Shown piece by piece: positions 24,984 through 34,092 of a stretch of DNA of 64,000 nt; position 1 is the first letter of the stretch; every line of letters starts with the position of its first letter. Both the position numbers and the translations under genes were made by a program. The stretch spans positions 6,944 to 70,943 of the forward strand of contig DATGGU010000022.1 of the NCBI GenBank assembly GCA_035308365.1, in the 5' to 3' direction. Under the pieces are notes generated by a model, which saw only the letters and a list, made by a program, of their open reading frames with translations, made no database searches and had not been told where the DNA came from. Origin of the DNA: PALSA-505 sp035308365. Lineage in GTDB: Bacteria > Actinomycetota > Actinomycetes > Streptosporangiales > Streptosporangiaceae.

Positions 24984-26551
24984 CCGCCGCCGGTGACTTC
25001 GACACCGTGCTCGTCGTCGACTTCGGCGCTCAGTACGCGCAGCTCATCGCCAGGCGCGTGCGCGAGTGCCAGGTCTATTCGGAGATCGTGCCGAGTTCGA
25101 TGCCCACGGCGGCGATGCTGGCGAAGAACCCGAAGGCGATCATCCTGTCCGGCGGCCCCTCGTCGGTCTACGCCCCCGGCGCCCCACCCGCCCCGGACGG
25201 GCTGCTCGAGGCGGGCGTGCCGCTGCTCGGCATCTGCTACGGATTCCAGCTCCTGGTGGCCGGGCTGGGCGGGGCGGTCAAGCACACCGGGTCCGGCGAG
25301 TACGGCGCGGCCGGCCTCGACGTACTGCCCGGCGGCACCCTGCTGGACGGCCTGCCGGAGCATCAGCGCGTCTGGATGTCGCACGGCGACACCGCCGTGA
25401 CGCCGCCGCCGGGATTCGCCGTCACCGCCTACACCGCGCAGACCCCTGTCGCCGCCATGGAAGATCCGGCCCGCGGCCGGTACGGCGTGCAGTTCCACCC
25501 CGAGGTGGTGCACACCGAGCACGGCACCGAGATCCTGCGCCGGTTCCTGCGGGCCGCGGGCTGCCGCCCCACCTGGACGACCCGGGGCGTCATCGACGAG
25601 CAGACCGAGCGCATCCGCGAGCAGGCCGGCGGCGGCCGGGCGATCTGCGGCCTGTCCGGCGGGGTCGACTCCGCGGTCGCCGCGGCCCTGGTCCAGCGGG
25701 CCATCGGGCAACGGCTGACCTGTGTGTTCGTCGACCACGGCCTGCTGCGCCAGGGTGAGGCCGAGCAGGTCCGCCGCGATTTCGTGGCCGCGACCGGGGT
25801 CGAACTGCACGCCGTGGACGCGGCCGGGACCTTCCTGCACGCCCTGTCCGGGGTGACCGACCCCGAGGCCAAGCGCAAGGTCATCGGCCGCGAGTTCATC
25901 CGCGCCTTCGAGGCCGCCGCCAGGGACATCACGGCCGACGCCGGCCGCCACGGCGAGTCGGTGGAGTTCCTCGTCCAGGGCACGCTCTACCCTGACGTCG
26001 TCGAATCGGGCGGCGGCACCGGCACGGCCAGCATCAAATCCCATCACAACGTCGGCGGCCTCCCCGAGGACCTGAAGTTCCGCCTGGTCGAGCCGCTGCG
26101 ACAGCTCTTCAAGGACGAGGTGCGGCAGATCGGCACCGAACTCGGCCTGCCACCCGAGATCGTCTGGCGGCAGCCGTTCCCCGGCCCGGGCCTGGGCATC
26201 AGGATCATCGGCGAGATAACCGCCGAACGGCTCGGGGTCCTGCGCGCCGCCGACGCCATAGCCCGCGCGGAAATGTCCGCCGCGGGCCTGGACCGGGTCA
26301 TCTGGCAATGTCCCGTCGTGCTGCTGGCCGACGTCCGCTCGGTCGGCGTGCAGGGCGACGGCCGCAGCTACGGCCACCCCGTCGTGCTGCGCCCGGTCGC
26401 CAGCGAAGACGCCATGACCGCCGACTGGGCCCGGCTCCCCGACGACGTCCTGGCCAGGATCTCCACCCGGATCACCAACGAGGTCCCCGGCATCAACCGC
26501 ATCGTCCTGGACATCACCAGCAAACCCCCGGCCACCATCGAGTGGGAGTAG
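24980..26551 (+). CDS. guaA: GMP synthase (glutamine-hydrolysing)
   Basis: This 523-residue enzyme makes GMP from XMP, glutamine and ATP. The class I glutaminase triad is visible: GICYGFQLL with Cys near residue 86, and FHPEVVHTEHG. The ATP-pyrophosphatase loop SGGVDSAVAAAL is near residue 222, followed by the dimerisation domain with QPFPGPGLGIRIIGE and a final PATIEWE. The GTG start overlaps the previous gene's TGA (GTGA), which couples it to the CNNM-type gene. Confidence 0.97.
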   Translation: MTAAGDFDTVLVVDFGAQYAQLIARRVRECQVYSEIVPSSMPTAAMLAKNPKAIILSGGPSSVYAPGAPPAPDGLLEAGVPLLGICYGFQLLVAGLGGAVKHTGSGEYGAAGLDVLPGGTLLDGLPEHQRVWMSHGDTAVTPPPGFAVTAYTAQTPVAAMEDPARGRYGVQFHPEVVHTEHGTEILRRFLRAAGCRPTWTTRGVIDEQTERIREQAGGGRAICGLSGGVDSAVAAALVQRAIGQRLTCVFVDHGLLRQGEAEQVRRDFVAATGVELHAVDAAGTFLHALSGVTDPEAKRKVIGREFIRAFEAAARDITADAGRHGESVEFLVQGTLYPDVVESGGGTGTASIKSHHNVGGLPEDLKFRLVEPLRQLFKDEVRQIGTELGLPPEIVWRQPFPGPGLGIRIIGEITAERLGVLRAADAIARAEMSAAGLDRVIWQCPVVLLADVRSVGVQGDGRSYGHPVVLRPVASEDAMTADWARLPDDVLARISTRITNEVPGINRIVLDITSKPPATIEWE

Positions 26552-26556
26552 GCCCC

Positions 26557-26832
26557 TCACACCGTCTGCACTCGCGCCGGCACCCGGCGAGCTTGCAGCA
26601 GCTTGCGGATATCGACGGGATCACTGGTAAGGACGAGGTCGGCATGCGCAGTCATCAGCGCCACGTGTGCATCGGCCACGTCTGCGGAACCTGCTAGCGC
26701 GAGTAGTTCGCCAACGCGCTTGCCGTCCTGTCCGCCGAGTTCCTCGATGCCGATGCCGGCCAGCAGCCTGGCGAGGTTGGCCTGCTTGCGCCCGTCCCGC
26801 CACACTTGGCCGGCCACTGCTGCGTCATGGTC
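26557..26832 (-). pseudogene. C-terminal remnant of a PIN-domain (VapC-like) toxin
   Basis: The reading frame gives AGQVWRDGRKQANLARLL, the acidic segment ADVADAHVALMT and LVLTSDPVDIRKLL, which match the second half of actinobacterial PIN-domain toxins. The first half, with the first metal-binding aspartate, is missing, and an in-frame TGA lies 10 codons upstream of the first GTG. No antitoxin gene is next to it. It is wedged between the guaA stop (6 bases away) and the kynureninase stop, so it is almost certainly a non-functional leftover. Confidence 0.75.
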
Positions 26833-28081
26833 ACCGTGTGATCAGCGGTTCCTCCCGGGCCATGGTCTCGATGACCTGGCGGGTCTGGTCGAGGGCGTCC
26901 CAGATGTCGGTGAAGCGGGCGGTGATGGGGGCCGGGCCGAAGCGCATCCGGTCCGGTTCGCGGTAGTCGATGAGCACGCCACGGGCGGTGAGGGCCTGGT
27001 AGATCCGGCGGCCCTGTGGGTGGTAGATGCAGACGTGTGAGCCGCGCCGGGCCGGGTCGCGGGGGGAGGCCAGGGCGCAGCCGAGCGGGGTCAGCCAGGC
27101 GTCGGCCAGGGCGATCAGGTACTCGGTGAGCTGGATTCCCTTGTTGCGCAGGCGGTCGATCCCGGCCTCGGCCAGGAGTTTGGCGCCCTGTTCCACGGCG
27201 GCGATGCCGATGATCTGCGGGGTGCCCGCGGTGAACCGGTCGATGCTGGGCAGCGGGTCGTAGCCGGGGCCCATGGCGAACAGGTCGCGCTGGCCGAACC
27301 AGCCCCAGATCGGCTGGCGCAACTCCGGCTGCAGGTCGCGGCGCACGTAGAGGAAGGCGGGGGCGCCGGGGCCGGCGTTGAGGTACTTGTAGGTGCAGCC
27401 GACCGCGAGGTCGGCGCCGCAGTCGTCGAGCCGCACCGGCACCGAGCCGGCCGAGTGGCACAGGTCCCACAGCATGAGCGCGCCGGTGTCGTGCACCAGC
27501 CTGGTGATCCGCTCCATGTCGGCCAGCGCGGCGCTGCGGTAGGCGACATGCGAGAGGCTGACCACGGCCGTATCGGAGTCCACCGCCTCGCGAAGCGCCG
27601 CCTCGTCCAGGCCCGCGTCCATGTCGGTGTGGATCATCCGCAGCTTGCTGCCGTGCCGGGCGGCGATGCCCTCGAAGACGTAGCGGTCGGTCGGGAAGTT
27701 GTCATCGTCGGTGACGATGACCCGCCGCCCCGGGCGGGCGTCCAGCGCGGCGCAGGCCAGCTTGTACAGGTTCACCGTGGTCGAGTCGCTGACCGTGACC
27801 TGACCGGCCGCGGCGCCGAGCAGGTGCTCGCCCAGCAGGTCACCGACCTGAGCGGGATAGGACACCCAGTGGTCCCAGGACCGGATCAGGCCGGTACCCC
27901 ACTCCTGCCGCACCACCTGGGCAATCCGCTCGGCAGTGGCCAGCGGCAGCCTGCCCAGCGAGTTCCCGTCCAGGTAGACCGGCCCGCCCTCGCCGAACAG
28001 GAACCGGTCCCGGAACTCCGCGATCGGGTCACCAGCATCCAGTTCCGCCGCCCACGCGCGGTCAGTCACAGAAGGTGTCAC
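26831..28081 (-). CDS. kynU: Kynureninase
   Basis: This 416-residue PLP enzyme cleaves kynurenine to anthranilate and alanine. VYLDGNSLGRLP opens the conserved core, DDDNFPTDRYVFEG follows, and the PLP-binding lysine is in GCTYKYLNAGPGAPAFLYV. No other kynurenine-pathway gene is nearby. The start is uncertain between GTG 28081 (used), GTG 28069 and ATG 28132; the last would overlap the cyclase start. It is divergent from the adenylate cyclase, and its stop runs into the vapC remnant. Confidence 0.92.
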   Translation of the reverse strand: MTPSVTDRAWAAELDAGDPIAEFRDRFLFGEGGPVYLDGNSLGRLPLATAERIAQVVRQEWGTGLIRSWDHWVSYPAQVGDLLGEHLLGAAAGQVTVSDSTTVNLYKLACAALDARPGRRVIVTDDDNFPTDRYVFEGIAARHGSKLRMIHTDMDAGLDEAALREAVDSDTAVVSLSHVAYRSAALADMERITRLVHDTGALMLWDLCHSAGSVPVRLDDCGADLAVGCTYKYLNAGPGAPAFLYVRRDLQPELRQPIWGWFGQRDLFAMGPGYDPLPSIDRFTAGTPQIIGIAAVEQGAKLLAEAGIDRLRNKGIQLTEYLIALADAWLTPLGCALASPRDPARRGSHVCIYHPQGRRIYQALTARGVLIDYREPDRMRFGPAPITARFTDIWDALDQTRQVIETMAREEPLITR

Positions 28082-28117
28082 ACGTCGACCGTAAATCCTG
28101 GCGAAGATCGGGCCAGA

Positions 28118-28123
28118 TAGGGT
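28118..28123 (+). promoter_or_regulatory. -10 element for a leaderless adenylate cyclase transcript
   Basis: TAGGGT lies 7 bases before the ATG at 28131 and no ribosome site is present, so the transcript probably starts at the ATG. Confidence 0.5.
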
Positions 28124-28130
28124 TCGTGCC

Positions 28131-29708
28131 ATGGGCCTGGCTCGGGACTTGCGCGGGTGGTGCGTGGGGCTCGTCCGGCCCGAGGACAACGAGCAGCCGG
28201 GGCGCTCGATGTGGCGGGCCGGGCGGCTGGTGGTGACGGCCGTCATCGTGGCGACCAATCTGGCCGGGGTGGCCGCCGTTATCTTGATCACGTTTCTCGT
28301 GGTGCCGCTGCCGCATGGGGTCAGCGTCGCCCATGTGCGCCTGATCAATACGCTGGTGGCGGCCGGCTACGTCGCGGTGACCGTGCCGGCCGGCATCCTG
28401 GCCGGGACCCGGCCGCTGCTGCGGCTGCGGGACTGGCTGCAGGCGGAGCGGCCGGCCACGCCGGCCGAACAGTTGCTTGTGCTGCGGGCTCCGCTGCGGC
28501 TGTTCGTCATTCAGGTGATCCCGTGGCTCGGCGCGGCGACCCTGTTCGGCTTCATCAACGGCTGGCGGTCCTGGCCGGCCGGGTTCGAGGTGGGGATCAC
28601 GGTGGCCCTGACCGGGCTGATCACCGGGTCCTACACCTACCTGATCGCCGAGCGGCTGTTCCGGGCCGCCGCCGCCAGGGCACTGGCCCAGGGAGCCCCG
28701 GATCGCCTGGCCGTCCCCGGCGTTGCCGTCCGCGCCGTGCTCGCCTGGGGCATGAGCACCGGCCTCCCGGTCGCCAGCCTGGTCACCATCGGCATCCTTG
28801 AACTGGCCGGCAGCCTCAAGGCCACCCCATCCAGGCTCGCCCTCACCATGGTCACCATGGGTGGGGCGGGCCTGGTGGTTGGGCTGGTCGTGGTGACGCT
28901 CGCGGCCAAGGCGACCGGCGATCCGGTCAACTCCGTGCGGCGTGCGCTGGCCCAGGTCGCGGCCGGGCGGCTCAGCGTTCAGGTACCGGTCTATGACGGC
29001 ACCCAGGTCGGGCAGTTGCAGGCCGGGTTCAACCAGATGATGCAAGGCCTGGCCGAGCGGGAACGGATCCGCGAGGCTCTGGGTACCTATGTGGACGCTG
29101 TGGTGGCCGAGCGCATCCTTGCCGAGGGCACCAGCCTGGCCGGCGAGGAAGTCGAAGTCACGATCATGTTCGTGGACATCCGTGACTTCACCGGGTTCGC
29201 CGAACGCGCTCCCGCGCCCGTGGTCGTCGCCACCATCAACCAGTTGTTCGAGCAGGTCGTGCCGGTCATTCACAGCCACGGCGGCCACGTGGACAAGTTC
29301 GTCGGGGACGGCCTGCTGGCGGTGTTCGGCGCGCCCAGGCGCCAGCCCGGTCACGCGGACGCGGCCCTGGCTGCCGCGCTGGAGATCGAGCAATCGGTGC
29401 GCAGCGGCCAGCTCCGGGTGGGGATCGGGCTGAACTCGGGGCCCGTGGTGGCCGGGAATGTGGGCGGCGCGGGGCGGCTGGAGTTCACCGTCATCGGGGA
29501 CGCCGTCAACGTGGCGGCAAGGGTCGAGGCCGCGACCCGGCAGACCGGCGACACCATTCTGCTGGCTCAGCACACCGCCGACCTGCTCAGTAACCAGGTC
29601 ACGCTGATTCCCCGGCCAGATGTCCTGCTCAAGGGCAAGGCGGGGGCTGCGGTCCTCTACGCGCCGCTGACCACGATTCCGCAGCCGGCTGAGTTATGGG
29701 ATTTTTGA
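28131..29708 (+). CDS. Membrane adenylate cyclase (six-helix/HAMP/class III catalytic domain)
   Basis: The protein has 525 residues. About six membrane segments fill residues 30-265 (VVTAVIVATNLAGVAAVILITFLVV is the first), then a HAMP linker (KATGDPVNSVRRALAQVAAG), then the class III cyclase domain at about 335-515. Metal-binding aspartates are in TIMFVDIRDFTGF and DKFVGDGLLAVFG. The Lys of VDKFVGD and the Asp of VIGDAVNVAAR specify adenine, and the Asn-Arg of VNVAAR completes the site, so it should make cAMP. The architecture matches the mycobacterial Rv1318c/Rv3645 group. What it senses is unknown. Confidence 0.93.
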   Translation: MGLARDLRGWCVGLVRPEDNEQPGRSMWRAGRLVVTAVIVATNLAGVAAVILITFLVVPLPHGVSVAHVRLINTLVAAGYVAVTVPAGILAGTRPLLRLRDWLQAERPATPAEQLLVLRAPLRLFVIQVIPWLGAATLFGFINGWRSWPAGFEVGITVALTGLITGSYTYLIAERLFRAAAARALAQGAPDRLAVPGVAVRAVLAWGMSTGLPVASLVTIGILELAGSLKATPSRLALTMVTMGGAGLVVGLVVVTLAAKATGDPVNSVRRALAQVAAGRLSVQVPVYDGTQVGQLQAGFNQMMQGLAERERIREALGTYVDAVVAERILAEGTSLAGEEVEVTIMFVDIRDFTGFAERAPAPVVVATINQLFEQVVPVIHSHGGHVDKFVGDGLLAVFGAPRRQPGHADAALAAALEIEQSVRSGQLRVGIGLNSGPVVAGNVGGAGRLEFTVIGDAVNVAARVEAATRQTGDTILLAQHTADLLSNQVTLIPRPDVLLKGKAGAAVLYAPLTTIPQPAELWDF

Positions 29709-29798
29709 CGGGGGCACCGGGCCCGGTGGGATGCGGACCGAATTCCGGGCCCGTGTATGCAGCGCCCTTCCGGCATCTGACCCCGGTCTGAATCGCGT

Positions 29799-30752
29799 TC
29801 AGGAGGCGGCCTGCCGCCGCCCGCGCCGGCGCAGCCGGAAACCCAGCCAGACCAGGGCGACCGCCACGCCGGCCGCAGGAATGGCGCGCTTGAGGATCGG
29901 GCCGGCCGCCACGTCCAGGAGGTTGAGCACGTCTTCCTCGTCGGTATCCTCGCGCGGCAGGCCGGCGGCGGGCCGGGGGCCGCCGTCCACTCCCTGGCCG
30001 GTGGCTTGCAGGTCGTCACCGTTGAGCGCGGTGTCCGGCGCGCCGTGCGCCGCCGCCGCGGCGGTGCCGGCCAGCGCGAGGCCGAGGTCCCGCAGCTTCT
30101 CCTGGATTTCCTCGACCGACTTCTCGCCTATGTTCTTGATCGCGAGCAGGTCGCTCTGCGTGCGGGAGACCAGCGCGCCCACCGTGTCGATGCCCTCGTC
30201 CTTGAGGATGCTGGACGAGCGGGACGGGAGGTTGAGCTCCTGGATGGGAATGGACAGCCGGCCGTCGACCGTCTCGGCGGCTTCCGGTTCCGGTGGCCCG
30301 CTGTCGGAGGCGAGCTGCTCGGCCAGGTTGGCCGAGAACTTTTCGATCAGCTTGCCGCCGACCTCGGCCATCACGCCGCGGCCGAACTGGGCCGGCCGCC
30401 CGGTGACGTTCAGCGAGGTGTGCACCCGGACCCGGGTGTTCCCGTCGTCGTCTTCGAGCGTGGCATGCACGGTCGCCGAGGCCGTGCCGGCGCCCCGGGT
30501 CTCCTTGCCGGCCGCCTCGACCTTCACGGTGTGCGTGACCGGATCCTGCTCGGTGAAGGTTGCCTTGCCGGCATAGGTGAGCGCTATGGGGCCGACCTTG
30601 ACCTTGATCTTGCCGGTCACCACGTCGCCCGCCACCTCCTCGACGGTGGCGCCCGGCATGCAGGGCGCCACCCTCGCGACATCGAGTAGCACGTCCCAGG
30701 CCTGGTCGGGCGGAACAGGAACGGCGAAGGAGTGCTCTAGCTCAATGGCCAT
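29799..30752 (-). CDS. coxG: CoxG-type SRPBCC protein fused to an RNA polymerase alpha-CTD-like domain and a membrane anchor
   Basis: Residues 1-148 are a CoxG/SRPBCC domain (FAVPVPPDQAWDVLLDV, APCMPGATVEEV, GRGVMAEVGGKLI), as found with CO dehydrogenase-type operons, where CoxG helps membrane attachment or assembly. Residues 167-227 (LSIPIQELNLPSRSSSILKD, then GIDTVGALVSRTQSDLL and IKNIGEKSVEEIQEKL) align with the C-terminal domain of the RNA polymerase alpha subunit. Equivalents of E. coli DNA-contact residues Arg265, Lys271, Gly296, Lys298 and Ser299 are kept (Arg178, Lys184, Gly209, Lys211, Ser212); Asn268 is Ser. A linker and one membrane helix (288-305) with a basic end follow. It is the last gene of the coxSLM-G unit, 98 bases after coxM. 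Confidence 0.88.
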   Translation of the reverse strand: MAIELEHSFAVPVPPDQAWDVLLDVARVAPCMPGATVEEVAGDVVTGKIKVKVGPIALTYAGKATFTEQDPVTHTVKVEAAGKETRGAGTASATVHATLEDDDGNTRVRVHTSLNVTGRPAQFGRGVMAEVGGKLIEKFSANLAEQLASDSGPPEPEAAETVDGRLSIPIQELNLPSRSSSILKDEGIDTVGALVSRTQSDLLAIKNIGEKSVEEIQEKLRDLGLALAGTAAAAAHGAPDTALNGDDLQATGQGVDGGPRPAAGLPREDTDEEDVLNLLDVAAGPILKRAIPAAGVAVALVWLGFRLRRRGRRQAAS

Positions 30753-30850
30753 CGCTGCGAACTCTCTTCCAATGCGTCATGCGGGGCGTTCTATCCGCCG
30801 ATTATCCGCCTCTCGTTGACCGGCCGTGCAAGAGACCGCAAGGTCAGCAG

Positions 30851-31708
30851 TCAGGCGCCGGCGGCGTGCGCCAGCGCCCGTCCGGTCAGCACCCTGGCCA
30901 GGTGCTCCCGGTAGTCGGGCCTGGCGTGCAGGTCGGACGGCGGGGTGGTGCCCTCGGCCGCGAGCGCCGCGGCCGAGCGCAGCGCCTCGCGCGACGCCTC
31001 CGCGCCCGCCACGGCCTCTTCCACTGCCCGCGCCCGCACCGGGACCGAGCCCATGTTGGTCAGCCCGACCCTGGCCTCCGCGACGTGACCGTCGGACCGG
31101 CGGGCCAGCGCGGCCACCCCGACGATCGCCCAGGACTGCGCCGTCGCCTGGAACTTCTCATAGCGGTATCCCCAGCCCTGGCCCAGCTTCGGCACCCTGA
31201 TCCCGGTCAGGATCTCGCCGCCGCCCAGAGCCGAGGTCAGGTAGTCGACGAAGAAGTCCGCCGCCGGGATGTCCCGGTCGCCGGCCGGGCCGCGCGCGGT
31301 CAGCGTCGCGTCCAGGGCGACGACCACGGCGGGCAGGTCGCCGGCCGGGTCGGCGTGCGAGAGCGAGCCGCCGATGGTGCCGCGGTGCCGGACCGCGGGG
31401 TCGGCCACCGTGCCGGCCGTCTGCGCCAGCAGCCCGCAGTGCTCGCCGATGAGCCGGTCGTGGATGAGCTGGTAGTGCGTGGTGAGCGCGCCGATCCACA
31501 GCGACCCGCCGTCGTCACGCACGCCGCGCAGCTCGTCCAGGCCGCCCACGTCGACCAGCAGGCTCGGGTAGGCCAGCCGCAGCCGCAGCAGCGGCAGCAG
31601 GCTCTGCCCGCCGGCGATCACCTTGGCGTCGTCGCCGCCGTCCGCGAGCGCCGCAACGGCCTCGTCCAGCGAGCCTGGCCTGGTGTAGTCGAACTTGGCG
31701 GGAATCAT
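30851..31708 (-). CDS. coxM: Molybdenum hydroxylase FAD-binding (medium) subunit
   Basis: This 285-residue flavoprotein subunit passes electrons from the iron-sulfur subunit to an acceptor. FAD-binding segments AKVIAGGQSLLPLLRLRL and RHRGTIGGSLSHADPAGD (the TIGG motif) are intact, as is the C-terminal CO dehydrogenase flavoprotein domain (GLTNMGSVPVRA). Its ATG overlaps the coxL stop (ATGA). Confidence 0.94.
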   Translation of the reverse strand: MIPAKFDYTRPGSLDEAVAALADGGDDAKVIAGGQSLLPLLRLRLAYPSLLVDVGGLDELRGVRDDGGSLWIGALTTHYQLIHDRLIGEHCGLLAQTAGTVADPAVRHRGTIGGSLSHADPAGDLPAVVVALDATLTARGPAGDRDIPAADFFVDYLTSALGGGEILTGIRVPKLGQGWGYRYEKFQATAQSWAIVGVAALARRSDGHVAEARVGLTNMGSVPVRARAVEEAVAGAEASREALRSAAALAAEGTTPPSDLHARPDYREHLARVLTGRALAHAAGA

Positions 31709-34092
31709 CGCGCGTCTCCATCGGTGTTTGAAGCAGAGCCGGAAGCAGCCTGGATGGCCCGCCACACCCGCTGCGGTGTGCAGGGCATGGTGATGTCGCG
31801 CACGCCCATCGGGCGCAGCGCGTCGACGATGCTGTTGACCACCGCCGGTGTGGACGCGATCGTCCCGGCCTCGCCGATGCCCTTGACGCCCAGCGGGTTC
31901 GTGGTGGCCGGGGTCTGGGTGTAGTCGGTGACGAAGTCCGGCAGGTCGGTGGCGGACGGCAGCAGGTAGTCGGCCAGGGTGGTGGTCAGCAGGTTGCCGT
32001 CGTCGTCGTAGACGGCCTCCTCGAACAGGGCCTGGCCGATGCCCTGGGCGATGCCGCCGTGCACCTGGCCCTCCAGGATCAGCGGGTTCACCACGACCCC
32101 GGCGTCGTCCACCGCCACGTAGGAGCGGATATGGACGTGGCCGGTCTCGGTGTCCACCTCGGTCGCGCACAGGTGCGTACCATGCGGGAAACTGAAGTTC
32201 GCCGGGTCGAAGGTCGCGTCGGCGTCCAGCGAGGGCTCGAAGCCGTCGGGCAGGTTGTGCGCGGAGAACGCCTCGAACGCTATCTCCTGGATGGTCTTGG
32301 CCGGACCGCCGCCGCCGCGGGCCTGGAACGTCCCGCCGGAGAACTCGATCTCCTCGGGCGGTGCCTCCAGCAGCGCGGAGGCGACCATCCGGGCCTTCTC
32401 GACCACCTTGTCGCAGGCGCCGCGCACCGCCACGCCGCCCACCGCGAGCGAGCGGGATCCGTAGGTGTCCATGCCCTTGGGTGCCACCAGGGTGTCGCCG
32501 TGCAGCACCCGGACGTCCTCGAACGGCACGCCGAGCGCGTCGGCCACGATCTGGCTCCAGGCGGTCTCGTGGCCCTGGCCGTGCGCGCTCGCGCCGGTGA
32601 CCACCTCGACCTTGCCGGTGGCCAGCATCCGCACGCTGGCGTGCTCCCAGCCGCCGGCGGCATAGCTGAGCTGGCCGAGCAGCCGGGACGGGGCCAGGCC
32701 GCAGGCCTCGGTGTAGGTGGAGACGCCGATGCCGAGCTGCACCGGGTCATTCCCGGCGCGGCGCCGCTCCTGCTCCTTGCGCAGCTCGTCGTAACCGAAC
32801 AGCTCCAGTGCCCGGGCGGTGGCCGCCTCGTAGTTCCCCGAGTCGTAGGTCAGCCCGGCGATGGTCTCGAACGGGAACTCCTCGTGCTTGATCCAGTTGC
32901 GCCTGCGCAGCTCCAGCGGGTCCATGCCCAGCTCGGCCGCGAGCTCGTCCATGATCCGTTCGATGCCGAACGTCGCCTCGGGCCGGCCGGCGCCGCGGTA
33001 GGCGTCGGTGGGCATCTTGGTGGTGAACACGCCGGTGCAGCGGAACGAGTAGCCGTCCATCTTGTAGATGGCCGGGAACATGAACGCGCCGAGCAACGGC
33101 ACGCCGGGGGTGACCAGCATCAGGTAGGCGCCCATGTCGGCGAGCAGGTCGACGGTCAGGCCGCGCAGCTTGCCGTCGCGCTCCGCGGCGATCCGGATCC
33201 GCTGCCACTGGTCGCGGCCGTGGTGGATGGTCAGGTTGCCCTCGCTGCGCGACTCGGTCCACTTGACCGGCTTGCCCAGCTTGCGGGCGGCCAGCAGGGT
33301 CAGCACCTCCTCGGCGGTGACCTGCAGCTTGGAGCCGAAGCCGCCGCCCACGTCCGGCGCGATCACCCGCAGCTTGTGCTCGGGGATCCCGGTCACCAGG
33401 GCCAGCATGGTGCGCAGCACGTGCGGGATCTGGGTGGCCGACCAGATCGTGAACTCATCGCCGGACGGCGCGCACAGCACGGCGCGCGGCTCCATCGCGG
33501 CCGGGATCAGCCGCTGCTGCCGGTAGTTGCGCTCGATCACCACCGGGGCGCCGGCGAAGGCCGCGTCCACGTCGCCGGTGGCCAGCGACCATTCGTAGCT
33601 CTTGTTGCCGGCCGCGTGCACCTTGGGTGAGCTCTCGTCCAGGGCGGTGCGGATGTCGAGCACCGCGGGCAGCGGCTCGTAGTCCACGTCGATGGCCGCC
33701 GCCGCGTCCGCGGCCTCGTACCGGTTCCTGGCGACCACGCAGGCCACCGCCTCGCCGACGTAGCGGACCTCTTCGGCCGCCATCGGCGGGTGGTCGGGGA
33801 TCACGATGTCCGGGGTGACCGGCCAGGCGCAGGGCAGGCTGCCCTGCTCGGCGGCGAAGTCGGCGCCGCAGTACACGGCTATCACGCCCGGCATCGACCG
33901 GGCCGCGGACAGATCCACCCGGGTGATCCGGGCGTGCGCGTGCGGGCTGCGGGCGAACGCCATGTGCAACATGCCGGGCTGGGTCAGATTGTCGGTCCAG
34001 TTGGTCTGGCCGGTGACCAGCCGGGCATCCTCCTTGCGGACCCGGGCCTTGCCGATCTCGGCGGCGGCCGGTGCCTGTGTGTCCGTGGTCAT
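31705..34092 (-). CDS. coxL: Molybdenum hydroxylase large subunit, CoxL form II type
   Basis: This 795-residue subunit binds the molybdenum-pterin cofactor. It has the VGGGFGSK loop (248-255) and the catalytic glutamate in VKGIGEAGTIAS near the end. The active-site loop reads AYRGAGR (364-370), the form II signature; form I enzymes, the proven CO oxidisers, have AYXCSFR. So the substrate may not be CO; an aldehyde or N-heterocycle is possible. It overlaps both neighbours by 4 bases (coxS before, coxM after), as one translationally coupled set. Confidence 0.95.
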   Translation of the reverse strand: MTTDTQAPAAAEIGKARVRKEDARLVTGQTNWTDNLTQPGMLHMAFARSPHAHARITRVDLSAARSMPGVIAVYCGADFAAEQGSLPCAWPVTPDIVIPDHPPMAAEEVRYVGEAVACVVARNRYEAADAAAAIDVDYEPLPAVLDIRTALDESSPKVHAAGNKSYEWSLATGDVDAAFAGAPVVIERNYRQQRLIPAAMEPRAVLCAPSGDEFTIWSATQIPHVLRTMLALVTGIPEHKLRVIAPDVGGGFGSKLQVTAEEVLTLLAARKLGKPVKWTESRSEGNLTIHHGRDQWQRIRIAAERDGKLRGLTVDLLADMGAYLMLVTPGVPLLGAFMFPAIYKMDGYSFRCTGVFTTKMPTDAYRGAGRPEATFGIERIMDELAAELGMDPLELRRRNWIKHEEFPFETIAGLTYDSGNYEAATARALELFGYDELRKEQERRRAGNDPVQLGIGVSTYTEACGLAPSRLLGQLSYAAGGWEHASVRMLATGKVEVVTGASAHGQGHETAWSQIVADALGVPFEDVRVLHGDTLVAPKGMDTYGSRSLAVGGVAVRGACDKVVEKARMVASALLEAPPEEIEFSGGTFQARGGGGPAKTIQEIAFEAFSAHNLPDGFEPSLDADATFDPANFSFPHGTHLCATEVDTETGHVHIRSYVAVDDAGVVVNPLILEGQVHGGIAQGIGQALFEEAVYDDDGNLLTTTLADYLLPSATDLPDFVTDYTQTPATTNPLGVKGIGEAGTIASTPAVVNSIVDALRPMGVRDITMPCTPQRVWRAIQAASGSASNTDGDAR

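Noticed and set aside
24824..26560. 578-codon minus-strand open frame opposite guaA
   Set aside because: It is a shadow of guaA, rich in Gly, Asp and His without motifs.
29715..29728. CACCGGGCCCGGTG palindrome behind the cyclase gene as a terminator
   Set aside because: The stem is only 5 bases with a 4-base loop and no U tract, so support is too weak to list it as a terminator.
31705..34092. Annotation as a proven aerobic CO dehydrogenase
   Set aside because: The active-site loop is the form II AYRGAGR, not the form I AYXCSFR.
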